Origin: Rhodoferax sp.
GTDB lineage: Bacteria; Pseudomonadota; Gammaproteobacteria; Burkholderiales; Burkholderiaceae_C
NCBI RefSeq assembly: GCF_028715765.1
Contig: NZ_JAQURE010000012.1
Coordinates: forward strand, 1 to 64,000
DNA length: 64,000 nucleotides
Direction of reading: 5' to 3'
Shown here in pieces: positions 7,401 through 15,775 of this stretch; the stretch's first letter is position 1, and each line of letters starts with the position of its first letter. The notes below the pieces were generated by a model. The model saw only the letters and a list, made by a program, of their open reading frames with translations, was not told the DNA's origin and ran no database searches. The position numbers were made by a program, and so were the translations under genes.

Positions 7401-9200
7401 ATGACCACGATTGGACGACGCGCCTATGCCGAACTGTTTGGCCCCACGGTGGGCGACCGGGTACGCCTGGCCGACACCAACCTGATCGTCGAGGTCGAAG
7501 CCGACCTGACGCTGGGCGCGGGTGGCTATGGCGAAGAAGTGAAATTTGGCGGTGGCAAGACCATCCGCGACGGCATGGCGCAAAGCCAGCGCGCCAGAGC
7601 CGAAGGTGCGGTCGATACGGTCATGACCAACGCGCTCATCATCGACCACTGGGGCATCATCAAAGCCGACATTGGCCTCAAAAACAGCCGCATCGTTGCC
7701 ATTGGCAAAGCTGGCAACCCCGACACCCAGCCCGGCGTGGACATCATCATTGGCCCGGGCACCGAGATCATCAGTTGTGAAGGCTCCATCGTCACCGCGG
7801 GCGGCTTTGACAGCCACATCCACTTCATCTGCCCGCAGCTCATTGAAGAAGCCTTGAGCAGCGGCATCACCACCATGACTGGCGGCGGCACCGGCCCTGC
7901 CACCGGCACCTTTGCCACCACCTGCACGCCCGGCCCGTGGCACATTGAACGCATGCTGCAGGCGGCTGACGGCTTTGCCATGAACTTGGGCTTCATGGGC
8001 AAGGGCAACGCCAGCCTGCCCGCCGCCCTGCACGAGCAAATCAACGCCGGCGCCTTGGGCCTGAAGCTGCACGAAGACTGGGGCACCACACCTGCGGCCA
8101 TCGACAACTGCCTGAACGTGGCCGAACTCACCGACACCCAGGTGGCGATCCACACCGACACCTTGAATGAGTCGGGCTTTGTGGAGAACACGCTGGCGGC
8201 TTTCAAGGGTCGCAGCATCCACACCTTTCACACCGAAGGCGCAGGCGGCGGCCACGCCCCAGACATCATGAAACTGGTGGGCGAACCCAATGTGCTGCCC
8301 TCAAGCACCAACCCGACGCGCCCGTACACCGTCAACACGCTGGACGAACATGTGGACATGCTGATGGTCTGCCACCACCTGGACGCGGGCATTGCCGAAG
8401 ACCTGGCGTTTGCTGAGAGCCGCATCCGCAAGGAAACCATTGCAGCCGAAGACATCCTGCACGACCTGGGCGCCATCAGCATCATGAGCAGCGACAGCCA
8501 AGCCATGGGCCGGGTGGGTGAAGTCATCATCCGCACCTGGCAAACCGCGCACAAGATGAAAGCGCAGCGCGGCTGGCTGGCGCCGCCCTCTGTCTCTCTC
8601 CCTCCCCCCCTGGGGGAGGGCAGGGGTGGGGGCATGCCTGCCAACAACAGCGCCGCAGCGGTAGAGCAAAACCCGCGCAACGACAACTACCGCGTCAAAC
8701 GCTACCTGGCCAAATACACCATCAACCCTGCTTTAACCCACGGCATGGCGCATGAAGTGGGCAGCCTTGAGGTCGGCAAATGGGCTGACTTAGTGGTCTG
8801 GAAACCCGCTTTCTTTGGTGTGAAACCAGCGTTGATTCTGAAAGGCGGCATGATTGCCATGGCCGCCATGGGTGACCCCAATGCCAGCATTCCCACCCCG
8901 CAGCCGGTGCATTACCGACCCATGTTTGGCAGTTTTGGCGGCGCACTGGCGCGGGGTTCCATCACCTTCATCTCACAAGCGGGGGAAAACGCTGGCATCA
9001 AGGCGCGTTATGGCCTGAGCAAAAACGTGAGCGCCGTGCGCAACATTCGTGGCATTCAAAAGCGCCACATGATCCACAACGCCTATCTGCCCAAGATGGA
9101 AATCGACGCCCAGACTTACAGCGTGCGCGCTGATGGCGAACTGCTGACGTGTGAACCCGCAGTGAGCTTGCCGATGGCGCAGCGGTACTTTTTGTTTTAG
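7401..9200 (+). CDS. ureC: Urease alpha (catalytic) subunit with a repeat-derived insertion
   Basis: Catalytic subunit of nickel urease. The start is set at [19 protein letters not shown], since the 11 upstream codons in the track come from repeat A. All active-site residues are visible: [12 protein letters not shown] (Ni ligands His), LKLHEDWG (carbamylated Lys), [15 protein letters not shown] (Ni ligand His), MVCHHLD (flap His) and [10 protein letters not shown] (Ni ligand Asp). At about 599 residues it is roughly 28 longer than usual (567-572). The excess lies at about residues 391-418, where [16 protein letters not shown] and a Gly-rich run sit between AHKMKAQRG and [10 protein letters not shown]. 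That insert is encoded by a copy of a C/G-rich palindromic repeat. It falls between conserved blocks, so the enzyme is probably still active. Confidence 0.96.
   Translation: MTTIGRRAYAELFGPTVGDRVRLADTNLIVEVEADLTLGAGGYGEEVKFGGGKTIRDGMAQSQRARAEGAVDTVMTNALIIDHWGIIKADIGLKNSRIVAIGKAGNPDTQPGVDIIIGPGTEIISCEGSIVTAGGFDSHIHFICPQLIEEALSSGITTMTGGGTGPATGTFATTCTPGPWHIERMLQAADGFAMNLGFMGKGNASLPAALHEQINAGALGLKLHEDWGTTPAAIDNCLNVAELTDTQVAIHTDTLNESGFVENTLAAFKGRSIHTFHTEGAGGGHAPDIMKLVGEPNVLPSSTNPTRPYTVNTLDEHVDMLMVCHHLDAGIAEDLAFAESRIRKETIAAEDILHDLGAISIMSSDSQAMGRVGEVIIRTWQTAHKMKAQRGWLAPPSVSLPPPLGEGRGGGMPANNSAAAVEQNPRNDNYRVKRYLAKYTINPALTHGMAHEVGSLEVGKWADLVVWKPAFFGVKPALILKGGMIAMAAMGDPNASIPTPQPVHYRPMFGSFGGALARGSITFISQAGENAGIKARYGLSKNVSAVRNIRGIQKRHMIHNAYLPKMEIDAQTYSVRADGELLTCEPAVSLPMAQRYFLF
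8599..8633 (+). repeat. C/G-rich repeat (family B) in frame inside ureC
   Basis: CCCTCCCCCCCTGGGGGAGGGC followed by AGGGGTGGGGGC is a half copy of the element found as a large inverted repeat between narG and narH (48346-48418). Here it is translated as [11 protein letters not shown] within UreC. Confidence 0.75.
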
Positions 9201-9252
9201 AGAAATTGGCCTCTAGAGCACGTATGCATTGCGTTAGCAGCTATATTTAAAA
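9201..9252 (-). repeat. Dispersed repeat A after ureC
   Basis: AGAAATTGGCCTCTAGAGCA, then GCGTTAGCAGCTATATTTAA, is a degenerate copy of repeat A directly after the ureC stop. The rest of the gap to 9430 holds no recognisable gene; the minus-strand 61-codon ORF there has no support. Confidence 0.7.
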
Positions 9253-9430
9253 CAGCAAAAACCAGCGCTCGGCGCAAATTTGAAGGTTGGTGTTGGGGCT
9301 GGATGAATGACTGTTTAAGACCCCTTGCAGAACTTGGCCAAGGTCGGCTTTACTGCCGGAGAAATCCTGTGCTTGCACTTTCCTGCCGTCGGCCCTCAGT
9401 TGGACTCCCTCAATCAACCAGGAGTCCATC

Positions 9431-10054
9431 ATGGAAAACTCATCTGAGCACGTTCAGCACGCACCTTGGAACAAGGGTGTGATCGTCAGTCAAAAATCGC
9501 CGTTCAAATTGAAAGAGATCTGGGCTATCCGTGTCCGTCTTCAACTTCAACATCGGGTTCGTGAGCTCGCCATGTTCGACTTGGGACTCGACAGCAAACT
9601 ACGGGCTTGCGATTTGGTCAAGATGCGGGTGCGCGACATATGCCATGGCGAACATATTGCACCGCGTGCCACCGTGATGCAGCAAAAAACCTCGCGGCCA
9701 GTTCAGTTCGAGATAACGTAGCCCACCCGAGATGCTGTCAGCGAGTGGATCAAGGAGGCCAAACTTGGGCAGGACGACTACTTGTTCCCCAGCCGCATTC
9801 ATGAGTCACCCCATATCGGAACCCGCCAATACGCCCGTATTGTGGATTCGTGGGTGACAGAGATTGGGTTGAATCCGTCGGAATATGGAACCCATTCGAT
9901 GCGCAGAACCAAGGCATCCTTGATCTACCGGCGCACAAAAAACTTGCGTGCCGTGCAACTGCTACTTGGACACACCAAATTGGAGAGCACCGTGCGCTAC
10001 CTGGACATCGAGGTCGATGACGCTTTGGAAATGGCCGAGCAGACCGAGATTTGA
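9431..10054 (+). pseudogene. Short tyrosine recombinase (integrase) with one in-frame amber stop
   Basis: The two track ORFs at 9431 and 9782 are in the same frame and are one gene of about 207 codons interrupted by a single TAG at 9719-9721. Read through, it has all catalytic residues of a tyrosine recombinase: Arg in SKLRACDLVKMR, Lys in MQQKTSRPV, the HxxR box THSMRRTKAS, GHTKLEST and the nucleophile in VRYLDIE. The lost codon follows VQFEIT; related proteins, as I recall them, have Glu here, so GAG to TAG is likely. An AGGAG site precedes the ATG. The gene stands at the left edge of the island between ureC and ureE and may be the remnant of the enzyme that brought it in. Suppressed or residual activity cannot be excluded. 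Confidence 0.8.
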
Positions 10055-10067
10055 TTGGCCAATCGCT

Positions 10068-10388
10068 TCAGGCTGCTACCGAGTGCGCAGACAGGTTGAC
10101 CTGCAGCCGCTCGCGCACTGCCCGAAAAATGGCTGCCAGGTTGTCCATGCTGGGGTTGCCCGTGGGCGACAACATACGGTGCAAACTTTTGCTCGGCTTG
10201 GCGGTCAGCGTTGCGAGTTGCTCGAAACCGATGGTGGCGTTCACCAAGTCACGCAAAATCAGTCGGGCTGTTTCCGGCTCACCATTGAGAAATAGTGTCG
10301 CAGCCTCGTCAAGCAGCGCCTGCGCAAATGACGCGTCACTCTGCACACGCTGGATGACAGTTTCTTTAAAATTTCTGGTTAATGCCAT
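10068..10388 (-). CDS. HI1420/HigA-like helix-turn-helix antitoxin without partner
   Basis: A 106-residue DNA-binding protein starting MALTRNFKETVIQRVQSD, with the LLDEAATLFLNGEPETARLI segment and a C-terminal helix-turn-helix (LTAKPSKSLHRMLSPTGNPS). This is the pattern of the 'probable addiction module antidote' family (HI1420-like), normally encoded just after a RelE-type toxin. No toxin ORF precedes it on this strand. A ParE-like remnant lies upstream on the opposite strand, so it belongs to a different module. The gene is either an orphan antitoxin or a relic of the island's toxin-antitoxin load. Confidence 0.75.
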   Translation of the reverse strand: MALTRNFKETVIQRVQSDASFAQALLDEAATLFLNGEPETARLILRDLVNATIGFEQLATLTAKPSKSLHRMLSPTGNPSMDNLAAIFRAVRERLQVNLSAHSVAA

Positions 10389-10416
10389 TCTATTACCCCT
10401 TGTGCTTGCTGCCTGA

Positions 10417-10512
10417 TTTGGCCGTTATCGCCTTATTGTGGTCTACCGTGTCAAAGGAAAGCGCATTGAGGTTATCCGACTGCTACACAGTTCGCAGCAG
10501 TGGCCAGTCTAG
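10417..10512 (+). pseudogene. C-terminal remnant of a ParE/RelE toxin gene
   Basis: An unlisted open stretch of about 31 codons, preceded by an in-frame TGA, reads FGRYRLIVVYRVKGKRIEV then IRLLHSSQQWP and ends in TAG. This is the typical last third of a ParE-family toxin, whose C-terminus is the beta-strand RVxxxxIxVxRxxHxxRxWP. The N-terminal two thirds are gone. The gap from here to 10683 shows no gene I can recognise. Confidence 0.65.
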
Positions 10513-10683
10513 GCGCGCTGTCGCCATCTGAGATAGGTGTCTGATCTGTTTCCAGATTCATGAAATTGGCTCATCCGGAACCGGGTATTGGTGGCATTCG
10601 AATAAGCCGGTCGCCATGCCGTTTGTTGATGTCGCTTGAAGAAATTGCTTGCGCGTCCCCGAATTTGATAGCTGTTCGCGCTG

Positions 10684-11838
10684 TCAGCCAGCCGCCTCTT
10701 GCCAGCAGCGGACGTTGATTCCCTCGCGTTGGTAGCTGGTCGGTGCGGCGCAGACCAGGCGCGGCTGGCGCGCGGCATCACCCGCAACGGCCAGCCATTT
10801 GCGCAAGCCTTTGAACAAATCGTTGGTAACGGTGGCGCAAGATTTGATCTCGATCGGCAACAAGCCCTCGGGTTCTTCCAGCAGCAAATCCACTTCCAAG
10901 CCCACGTTGTCACGCCAGAAAAATAGGTTAGAGGCAAACCCGGCGTTGAACCGTGCCTTGAGAAATTCAGACACGATCAGAGTTTCAAACAGCGCGCCGC
11001 GCAACGGGTGAATGGCTAACTGCGTGGTGGTTTGAATGCCCATCAGTGAGGCGGCCAGCGCGCTATCCAGAAAATACAGTTTGGGCATTTTGACGACGCG
11101 CTTGCCCAGATTGCGGTGGTGTGGTCGTAGCAAAAACACGATGTAGCTGGCCTCCAGCACCGACAACCAGGCACGCGCCGTGGTTTGGGCAATGCCTGCA
11201 TCCTGTGCCAGATTGCTCAGGTTGAGCAGTTGACCGGTACGCCCGGCACACAAGCGCAAAAAACGCTGAAAGGCGGACAGGTCCTGCACTTGGCTGATTT
11301 GGCGCACATCGCGCTCCAGGTACGACATGGTGTAGTCTGCCAGCCAGCGTGCCGGGTTCAAGGTGCGCGCATACAGCGCCGGGTAGCCGCCACGCAGCAG
11401 CATGGCATCTAGCTCAGCAGGCAATTGCCCGCAAGCCGACAGCTCGGCGATCGACAGCGGCAGCAATTGCACCAGGGCCGAACGCCCGGCCAAGCTTTGG
11501 GTGATGTTGGCCATCAAGGCAAAATTTTGTGAACCTGTCAGCACGTAGCGACCCATCTGCCCACGGTCATCCACATCGGTCTGAATCCACGAGAAAAGCT
11601 GAGGCACATGCTGCACCTCGTCGATGATGGCACCAAGGGGCCAGCGTGCCAGAAAACTGCGCGGGTCGGTGGTGGCAAATTCGCGCTCGTCAGGCGTTTC
11701 CAGCGACACATAGGGCTTGTCAGGAAAAGCGGCTCGCGCCAAGGTGGTCTTACCCGACTGGCGTGGCCCGGTGATGGTAATGACGGGGTAGCCTGTGCGC
11801 AGTTCATTGAGCAATGTGGTAGCAAAGCGTGGGATCAT
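10684..11838 (-). CDS. AAA-family ATPase with DUF4143 (archaeal-type)
   Basis: A 384-residue protein when started at MIPRFATTLLNE, where TAAGG gives a ribosome site; the track adds 10 codons. It has Walker A TGPRQSGKTTLA near residue 25, Walker B AIIDEVQHVP near residue 80, sensor GSQNFAL near residue 110 and a C-terminal DUF4143 nuclease-like region (EVDLLLEEPEGLLPIEIK) near residue 320. This family is widespread in bacteria and archaea, often on islands, and its biological role is poorly known. It lies alone on the minus strand between toxin-antitoxin relics and a LysR gene. Confidence 0.85.
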   Translation of the reverse strand: MIPRFATTLLNELRTGYPVITITGPRQSGKTTLARAAFPDKPYVSLETPDEREFATTDPRSFLARWPLGAIIDEVQHVPQLFSWIQTDVDDRGQMGRYVLTGSQNFALMANITQSLAGRSALVQLLPLSIAELSACGQLPAELDAMLLRGGYPALYARTLNPARWLADYTMSYLERDVRQISQVQDLSAFQRFLRLCAGRTGQLLNLSNLAQDAGIAQTTARAWLSVLEASYIVFLLRPHHRNLGKRVVKMPKLYFLDSALAASLMGIQTTTQLAIHPLRGALFETLIVSEFLKARFNAGFASNLFFWRDNVGLEVDLLLEEPEGLLPIEIKSCATVTNDLFKGLRKWLAVAGDAARQPRLVCAAPTSYQREGINVRCWQEAAG

Positions 11839-11893
11839 AAAAACCTTACAAATTAGCTTTAATTTCATGTAATTGTAAGACTATTTGAATCGA

Positions 11894-12805
11894 TCAACTC
11901 ACCAATCCAGCCACCACATAGTCAATCCACACACGCAATTTCGCCGCCATAAACCGGTTTGACGGGTACAGCAGCCAGACTGTGCCGGCGTAGTGGGTCA
12001 GGTGTTCCCAATCTGCCAGCACCGGCACCAACGCCCCACTGGTCAGGCTGGCGCGGGCGGTAAATTCTGGCAAGCTGGCAATACCCAATGATTGCAACGC
12101 GCCATCCAGACGCACTTCGCTATGGTTGGCAACGTAGCGGCCTGACACTTTAACGCTAACTTCTTCGCCGTTGCGCCCAAAACGCCAGTGCCGATCCAGT
12201 TCGTTCTCACCCAGATAGATGCAACTGTGCTGCGCCAGATCATGCGGATGCTGGGGCACCCCATGTTCGGCCAGGTAGCTCGGGCTGGCACACACCAGAT
12301 GGCGAATGCGCATCAGCGGTCGCCCGGTTAATCCGGGTGGCGGCTCATCGGTGATGCGAATGGCCAGGTCGATGGCTTCTTCAAACAAATCCACCGTGCG
12401 GTCGGTGATGACCAGTTGCACATCTACCTCGGGGTACTGGCGCAAAAAGGCGGGCATCAGCGGGTGCACCACCAACCTGCCAAAGGCTTTGGGCATGCTG
12501 ATACGCACCAGACCACGCGGCGTAGCGGTATGCGTGTCACTCAGCGCAAGCACCTCGCGCGCCGCAGCCACCATGTCCTGGCAGCGGCTGAAAGCTGCAG
12601 TGCCCGCCTCGGTCAGCCGCAGCTTGCGGGTGGTGCGCTCCAGCAGGCGCACGCGCAGCACACCCTCCAGGCGCGCCACCTGGCGGCTGACAGCCGAGGG
12701 GGTGATGCCAAGCTGGCGGGCAGCACCCGAGAAACTACCGGCATCCACCACGCAGGCAAAAACCGCCATATCGGGCAGGCATTCGAGTTGGTTATTGATG
12801 CTCAT
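11894..12805 (-). CDS. LysR-type transcriptional regulator
   Basis: A 303-residue LysR regulator: N-terminal helix-turn-helix (SFSGAARQLGITPSAVSRQVA, about residues 25-45) and the LysR effector domain with VRISMPKAFGRLVVHPLMPAF. The ATG at 12805 is preferred to the upstream GTG of the track. It is transcribed divergently from the EamA transporter gene, with 91 bp between the starts, the classic arrangement for a LysR protein controlling its neighbour. The ligand is unknown. Confidence 0.9.
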   Translation of the reverse strand: MSINNQLECLPDMAVFACVVDAGSFSGAARQLGITPSAVSRQVARLEGVLRVRLLERTTRKLRLTEAGTAAFSRCQDMVAAAREVLALSDTHTATPRGLVRISMPKAFGRLVVHPLMPAFLRQYPEVDVQLVITDRTVDLFEEAIDLAIRITDEPPPGLTGRPLMRIRHLVCASPSYLAEHGVPQHPHDLAQHSCIYLGENELDRHWRFGRNGEEVSVKVSGRYVANHSEVRLDGALQSLGIASLPEFTARASLTSGALVPVLADWEHLTHYAGTVWLLYPSNRFMAAKLRVWIDYVVAGLVS

Positions 12806-12896
12806 GGCGCACAAGTTCTATTCTGTTTTACCGGATTATCACGAGAAAGGGTTAAATTGATAATTTCAACTTCTTTAGAAACCATTACCAAGCCAC

Positions 12897-13787
12897 ATGA
12901 CCACCCTCGTCCTGTCTCAGCCGAAAAGCTTGATGCGCCTGTCCGACCTGGCGCTGCTGCTGGTTGCCGTGGTCTGGGGCACCAGTTATGGCGTGGCCAA
13001 AGGCGCGCTGGCCTTTTATCCGGTGCTCGGTTTTTTGGCTGTGCGGTTCATCCTTACCTTTGTGGTGCTCTTGCCCGCGCTGCTGCGCACGGCGGGCCAG
13101 CCCAGGCGCGATGCGCTTCGGTCAGGCTTACCGCTGGGCACGCTGATGCTGGGCATTTTTCTTTGTGAAACCTTTGGTGTGGCAAATACCCAGGCCAGTA
13201 ACGCCGCCTTTTTGATTAGCCTGTGCGTGGTGTTTACTCCCTTTGTTGAGTGGTGGCTGCTGGGCAGCCGCCCGGCACAGGGAATGTTTGTGTTTGCCGG
13301 CATCTCTTTGCTTGGCGCTGCCCTGCTCAGCGGTGAGTTGGCCGGTGAGTTTGGTCTTGGCGATGGTTTGATGCTGGCGGCGGCCGTGCTGCGCGCCATC
13401 AACGTGTGCCAGACCACCAAGCTAACCCGTCATTGCAACGCGACCACTTTGGCGATAACGGCGGTGCAGGCTGGCGTGATTGGTTTTGGCAGCCTGTTGC
13501 TCGCGCTATGCCTACCCGGTGGTTTGCCACCATTGCCGGTGGCGGCTGCCTTTTGGCAGGCCAGTCTGTACCTGGTGCTGGGCTGCACCATCTTTGCCTT
13601 CTTTGCGCAAAACTGGGCGCTGAAACACACGTCGCCCAGCCGCGTCGCCTTGCTGACCAGCAGCGAACCCGCCTTCGGTGCACTGTTTGCCGTGCTCTGG
13701 CTGGGTGAATCGCTCAGCGTCAGCGGCTGGATAGGTGGTGGGCTGATCGTGCTGGCCGCGATGTGGATAGTGCTTCGGCGGGAATAA
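12897..13787 (+). CDS. EamA/DMT-family metabolite exporter
   Basis: A 296-residue inner-membrane protein with ten predicted helices and two EamA repeats: WGTSYGVAKGAL in the first and LALKHTSPSRVALLTSSEP-type sequence (WALKHTSPSRVALLTSSEPA) in the second. Such proteins usually export amino acids, nucleotides or other metabolites. It is divergent from a LysR gene that probably controls it. It lies within the island separating ureC from ureE. Confidence 0.88.
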   Translation: MTTLVLSQPKSLMRLSDLALLLVAVVWGTSYGVAKGALAFYPVLGFLAVRFILTFVVLLPALLRTAGQPRRDALRSGLPLGTLMLGIFLCETFGVANTQASNAAFLISLCVVFTPFVEWWLLGSRPAQGMFVFAGISLLGAALLSGELAGEFGLGDGLMLAAAVLRAINVCQTTKLTRHCNATTLAITAVQAGVIGFGSLLLALCLPGGLPPLPVAAAFWQASLYLVLGCTIFAFFAQNWALKHTSPSRVALLTSSEPAFGALFAVLWLGESLSVSGWIGGGLIVLAAMWIVLRRE

Positions 13788-13818
13788 TTTCACCACTTTC
13801 GACCCTTGCGAAAAATCC

Positions 13819-14190
13819 ATGTCAATCAAATCACCACTCGCCGTCGTTCAAGCCCAACTTGATGCCTACAACGGCAAAGATATTGAAGCGCTTTTAAACA
13901 CGTATGCCTTTGACGCTGAGCAATTCACGCTGCATGGCGAACGCCTGGCGCAAGGTCACGACGAAATGCGCGCGCGCTTTCTGCTCAGATTTGCCGAGCC
14001 GGATTTACATGCACGGCTTCTGTCAAGGGTCGTCATGGGCAACATCGTCATCGACTTTGAATTGATAACCCGCAACTTTCCGGAGGGTCGCGGGACCGTT
14101 GAAATGCTGTGCGTCTATGAGGTCCTGAATGGGCGTATCCAGCAGGCATCTTTTTCGCTGGGGGAAAAGAAACTGGTTGCCGAACTCTGA
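13819..14190 (+). CDS. SnoaL/NTF2-like protein
   Basis: A 123-residue protein with the short cone-shaped NTF2-like pattern: an N-terminal helix VVQAQLDAYNGKDIEALLNTY, a central MRARFLLRFAEPDLHARL and a strand-rich C-terminus RGTVEMLCVYEVLNGRIQQA. SnoaL-like folds serve as small-molecule isomerases or hydrolases or as ligand-binding proteins, and the function cannot be told from sequence alone. It follows the EamA gene by 31 bp and precedes the amidotransferase-like gene by 36 bp, so the three may be co-transcribed. Confidence 0.7.
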   Translation: MSIKSPLAVVQAQLDAYNGKDIEALLNTYAFDAEQFTLHGERLAQGHDEMRARFLLRFAEPDLHARLLSRVVMGNIVIDFELITRNFPEGRGTVEMLCVYEVLNGRIQQASFSLGEKKLVAEL

Positions 14191-14226
14191 TTTATTTTGA
14201 AGCTGGCCTTGTCAACAAGTAGCGAA

Positions 14227-14817
14227 ATGATAAAAAAACACATCACGGTCGGCCTGATTGGCGACTACAACCCATCCGTACCCGCGCACCAGGCGATCCC
14301 GATGGCGCTGCAAGCTGCCGCAGAGACTCTGCACATTGAAGTCGTATTTGAGTGGATTTCCACAGAAGAAATTGCTTCATCTGTACGCGTCTGCGGATTC
14401 GATGGCTTGTGGTGCGTGCCAGCAAGCCCTTATCGCAACATGGACGGTGCGCTGCATGCCATTCGTTACGCCCGCGAAAGCGCCACGCCATTCCTAGGTA
14501 CCTGCGGCGGATTTCAGCACGCCGTCATCGAGTACGCGCGCAACGTAATGGGCTGGGCCGATGCGGATCATGCGGAAACAGCGCTCAATGCAGCCCGCGC
14601 TGTCATTTCGCAGCTGGCGTGCGCGTTGGTCGAAACAACAGGTGTGGTTCGGCTGTACTCTGGCACGCGCATTGCAGCGGCCTATGGTGCCACTGAAGTC
14701 ACAGAGGGATATCGATGCCGATACGGACTCAACCCCGATTTTCAGCCCGAACGTGCTGCTCTCAAGGGTGAATCTGCGCCGCTGGTTGTTTCGTTCATCA
14801 AGGCGTGTGCAGCATGA
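14227..14817 (+). CDS. CTP-synthase-C-terminal-like glutamine amidotransferase, probably internally deleted
   Basis: Started at MIKKHITVGLIGDYNPSVPA (the track adds 10 codons), this is a class I glutamine-amidotransferase-like protein of the 'CTP synthase C-terminal region-related' family. The nucleophile elbow FLGTCGGFQHAVIEYARN is intact. Near the end, YRCRYGLNPDF is followed directly by QPERAALKGESAPL. In relatives as I recall them, about 30-35 residues including an HPFFV segment lie between these two parts. An in-frame deletion at a short TTT homology would explain the join. The product would lack part of the catalytic domain and is probably inactive or altered. Its substrate is not known for the family. 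Confidence 0.7.
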   Translation: MIKKHITVGLIGDYNPSVPAHQAIPMALQAAAETLHIEVVFEWISTEEIASSVRVCGFDGLWCVPASPYRNMDGALHAIRYARESATPFLGTCGGFQHAVIEYARNVMGWADADHAETALNAARAVISQLACALVETTGVVRLYSGTRIAAAYGATEVTEGYRCRYGLNPDFQPERAALKGESAPLVVSFIKACAA

Positions 14818-14948
14818 CGACGACCCTCGCTATGGGTCAAACTATGCTGCGCAAGTTGTCGTTCCAGATGCAACTCCAGTAAAGTCTGACGTGTCAGAGT
14901 TCAGCATTTGCTGATTGAAAATTTACAGCCAAGCCTCTTAAGAATTAC

Positions 14949-15080
14949 ATGGTTACTTGCTATCTGCGCTACATCATCGACCCATTCAAGCTCAAGGAAT
15001 TTGAGCACTACGGAAAAATCTGGATGCCACTCGTTGATAAATTTGGTGGAAACCGCCACTTTAAGCAGTTGCCCATCTGA
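14949..15080 (+). pseudogene. N-terminal fragment of a NIPSNAP-family gene
   Basis: An unlisted ORF reads MVTCYLRYIIDPFKLKEFEH, then YGKIWMPLVDKFGGNRH, and ends after FKQLPI. The first 36 or so codons match the start of bacterial NIPSNAP proteins, which are about 100-110 residues long. Sequence after NRH is not NIPSNAP-like, so the gene is truncated, probably by a deletion joint. The bases to 15256 hold nothing I can identify. Confidence 0.6.
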
Positions 15081-15256
15081 ACCACTTGAAGGACAAAGGG
15101 GCCAGGCTCGCATTCAAAGCAGGTGGTGGTGGGCGATGCCGCACTGCGCACCTGATGCCAGCTTCACGCTGATGCGCTATGACCAGTCAGGGATGATTCG
15201 GAGCCCGGTCACTTTTATCCTTATCCCAACCCGACGTTCTGGCCACCACCTGCGCC

Positions 15257-15601
15257 TCAACGTCCTACCGCAACACCCGTTGTCCCAGTCAATGCCTTGT
15301 GCTGTTTGAGCCAATCTCGCATGGCATCGTTGACCCGGGTTTGCCAGCCTTTTCCACCCGACTTGAGTGCCGCCAGCACATCGGCATCAAAGCGAATGGT
15401 GGTGGGCACTTTTGTTGGGGCTTTTTGCGGCCCACGCGCCCGGCGCAATTGGGCCAGGGTGGCATCCGCGCCACCGCCTTGAGTCGCAACGGCTTGTGCC
15501 CAAGAGCCACGCTGACCCGCAACGCCAGCCGGGGCGGCGGCCAAAGCGGCTTGCATTTGTGCCGCGCTAAATAAAGGCTTTGAAGTAGCGTTTGGTTTCA
15601 T
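15257..15601 (-). CDS. brnA: BrnA-type antitoxin
   Basis: Started at MKPNATSKPLFSAAQMQAAL, this is a 114-residue protein whose C-terminal half (KVPTTIRFDADVLAALKS then GGKGWQTRVNDAMRDWLKQ) is the ribbon-helix-helix-like BrnA antitoxin domain. The track's longer start runs through the toxin gene in another frame. Its start overlaps the end of the brnT gene by about 35 bp, as usual for BrnTA modules in which toxin precedes antitoxin. The N-terminal half has an Ala/Gly-rich linker. BrnA neutralises the BrnT RNase and represses the operon. Because the upstream toxin has lost its N-terminus, this antitoxin may have no active partner. Confidence 0.75.
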   Translation of the reverse strand: MKPNATSKPLFSAAQMQAALAAAPAGVAGQRGSWAQAVATQGGGADATLAQLRRARGPQKAPTKVPTTIRFDADVLAALKSGGKGWQTRVNDAMRDWLKQHKALTGTTGVAVGR

Positions 15602-15775
15602 GTTTATCACCGTTACGGCAAGAAATGAGATGTGGCCCAGTCGCACGTTCAACCCACACCAGCAGCACCACGCGACTATTGAGCCAGCCAAGGCTTTGCA
15701 AGCGCTGTTCGCCATAGGTATCACGCGTGTCTTCTTTGGTCAGCATGGGCGAATCAAAGATGGCTCTAATGAATT
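15567..15775 (-). pseudogene. brnT: BrnT toxin, 5'-truncated
   Basis: The reading frame FIRAIFDSPMLTKEDTRDTYG to SCRNGDKHETKRYFKAFI is the C-terminal two thirds of a BrnT toxin (about 68 of roughly 90-95 residues; family strand SRVVLLVWVERATGPHLI visible). The N-terminal WDxxKxxxNxxKHG part is missing. At the breakpoint near 15770 the sequence on the other strand becomes a diguanylate-cyclase tail. The 109-codon ORF in the track runs on into that foreign DNA. It probably makes no functional toxin. Confidence 0.7.

Noticed and set aside
9247-9432. 61-codon minus-strand ORF after ureC
   Set aside because: Overlaps a repeat copy and lacks a ribosome site or recognisable features.
10513-10683. 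Possible IS end or transposase fragment (minus-strand FHESGNRSDTYLRWRQ)
   Set aside because: The phrase looked like mobile-element border DNA, but no inverted repeat or transposase domain could be supported by eye.
14227-14817. Selenoprotein reading of the CTP-synthase-like gene
   Set aside because: Some family members use selenocysteine, but here the nucleophile codon is an ordinary Cys (GTCGGF) and no in-frame TGA is needed.
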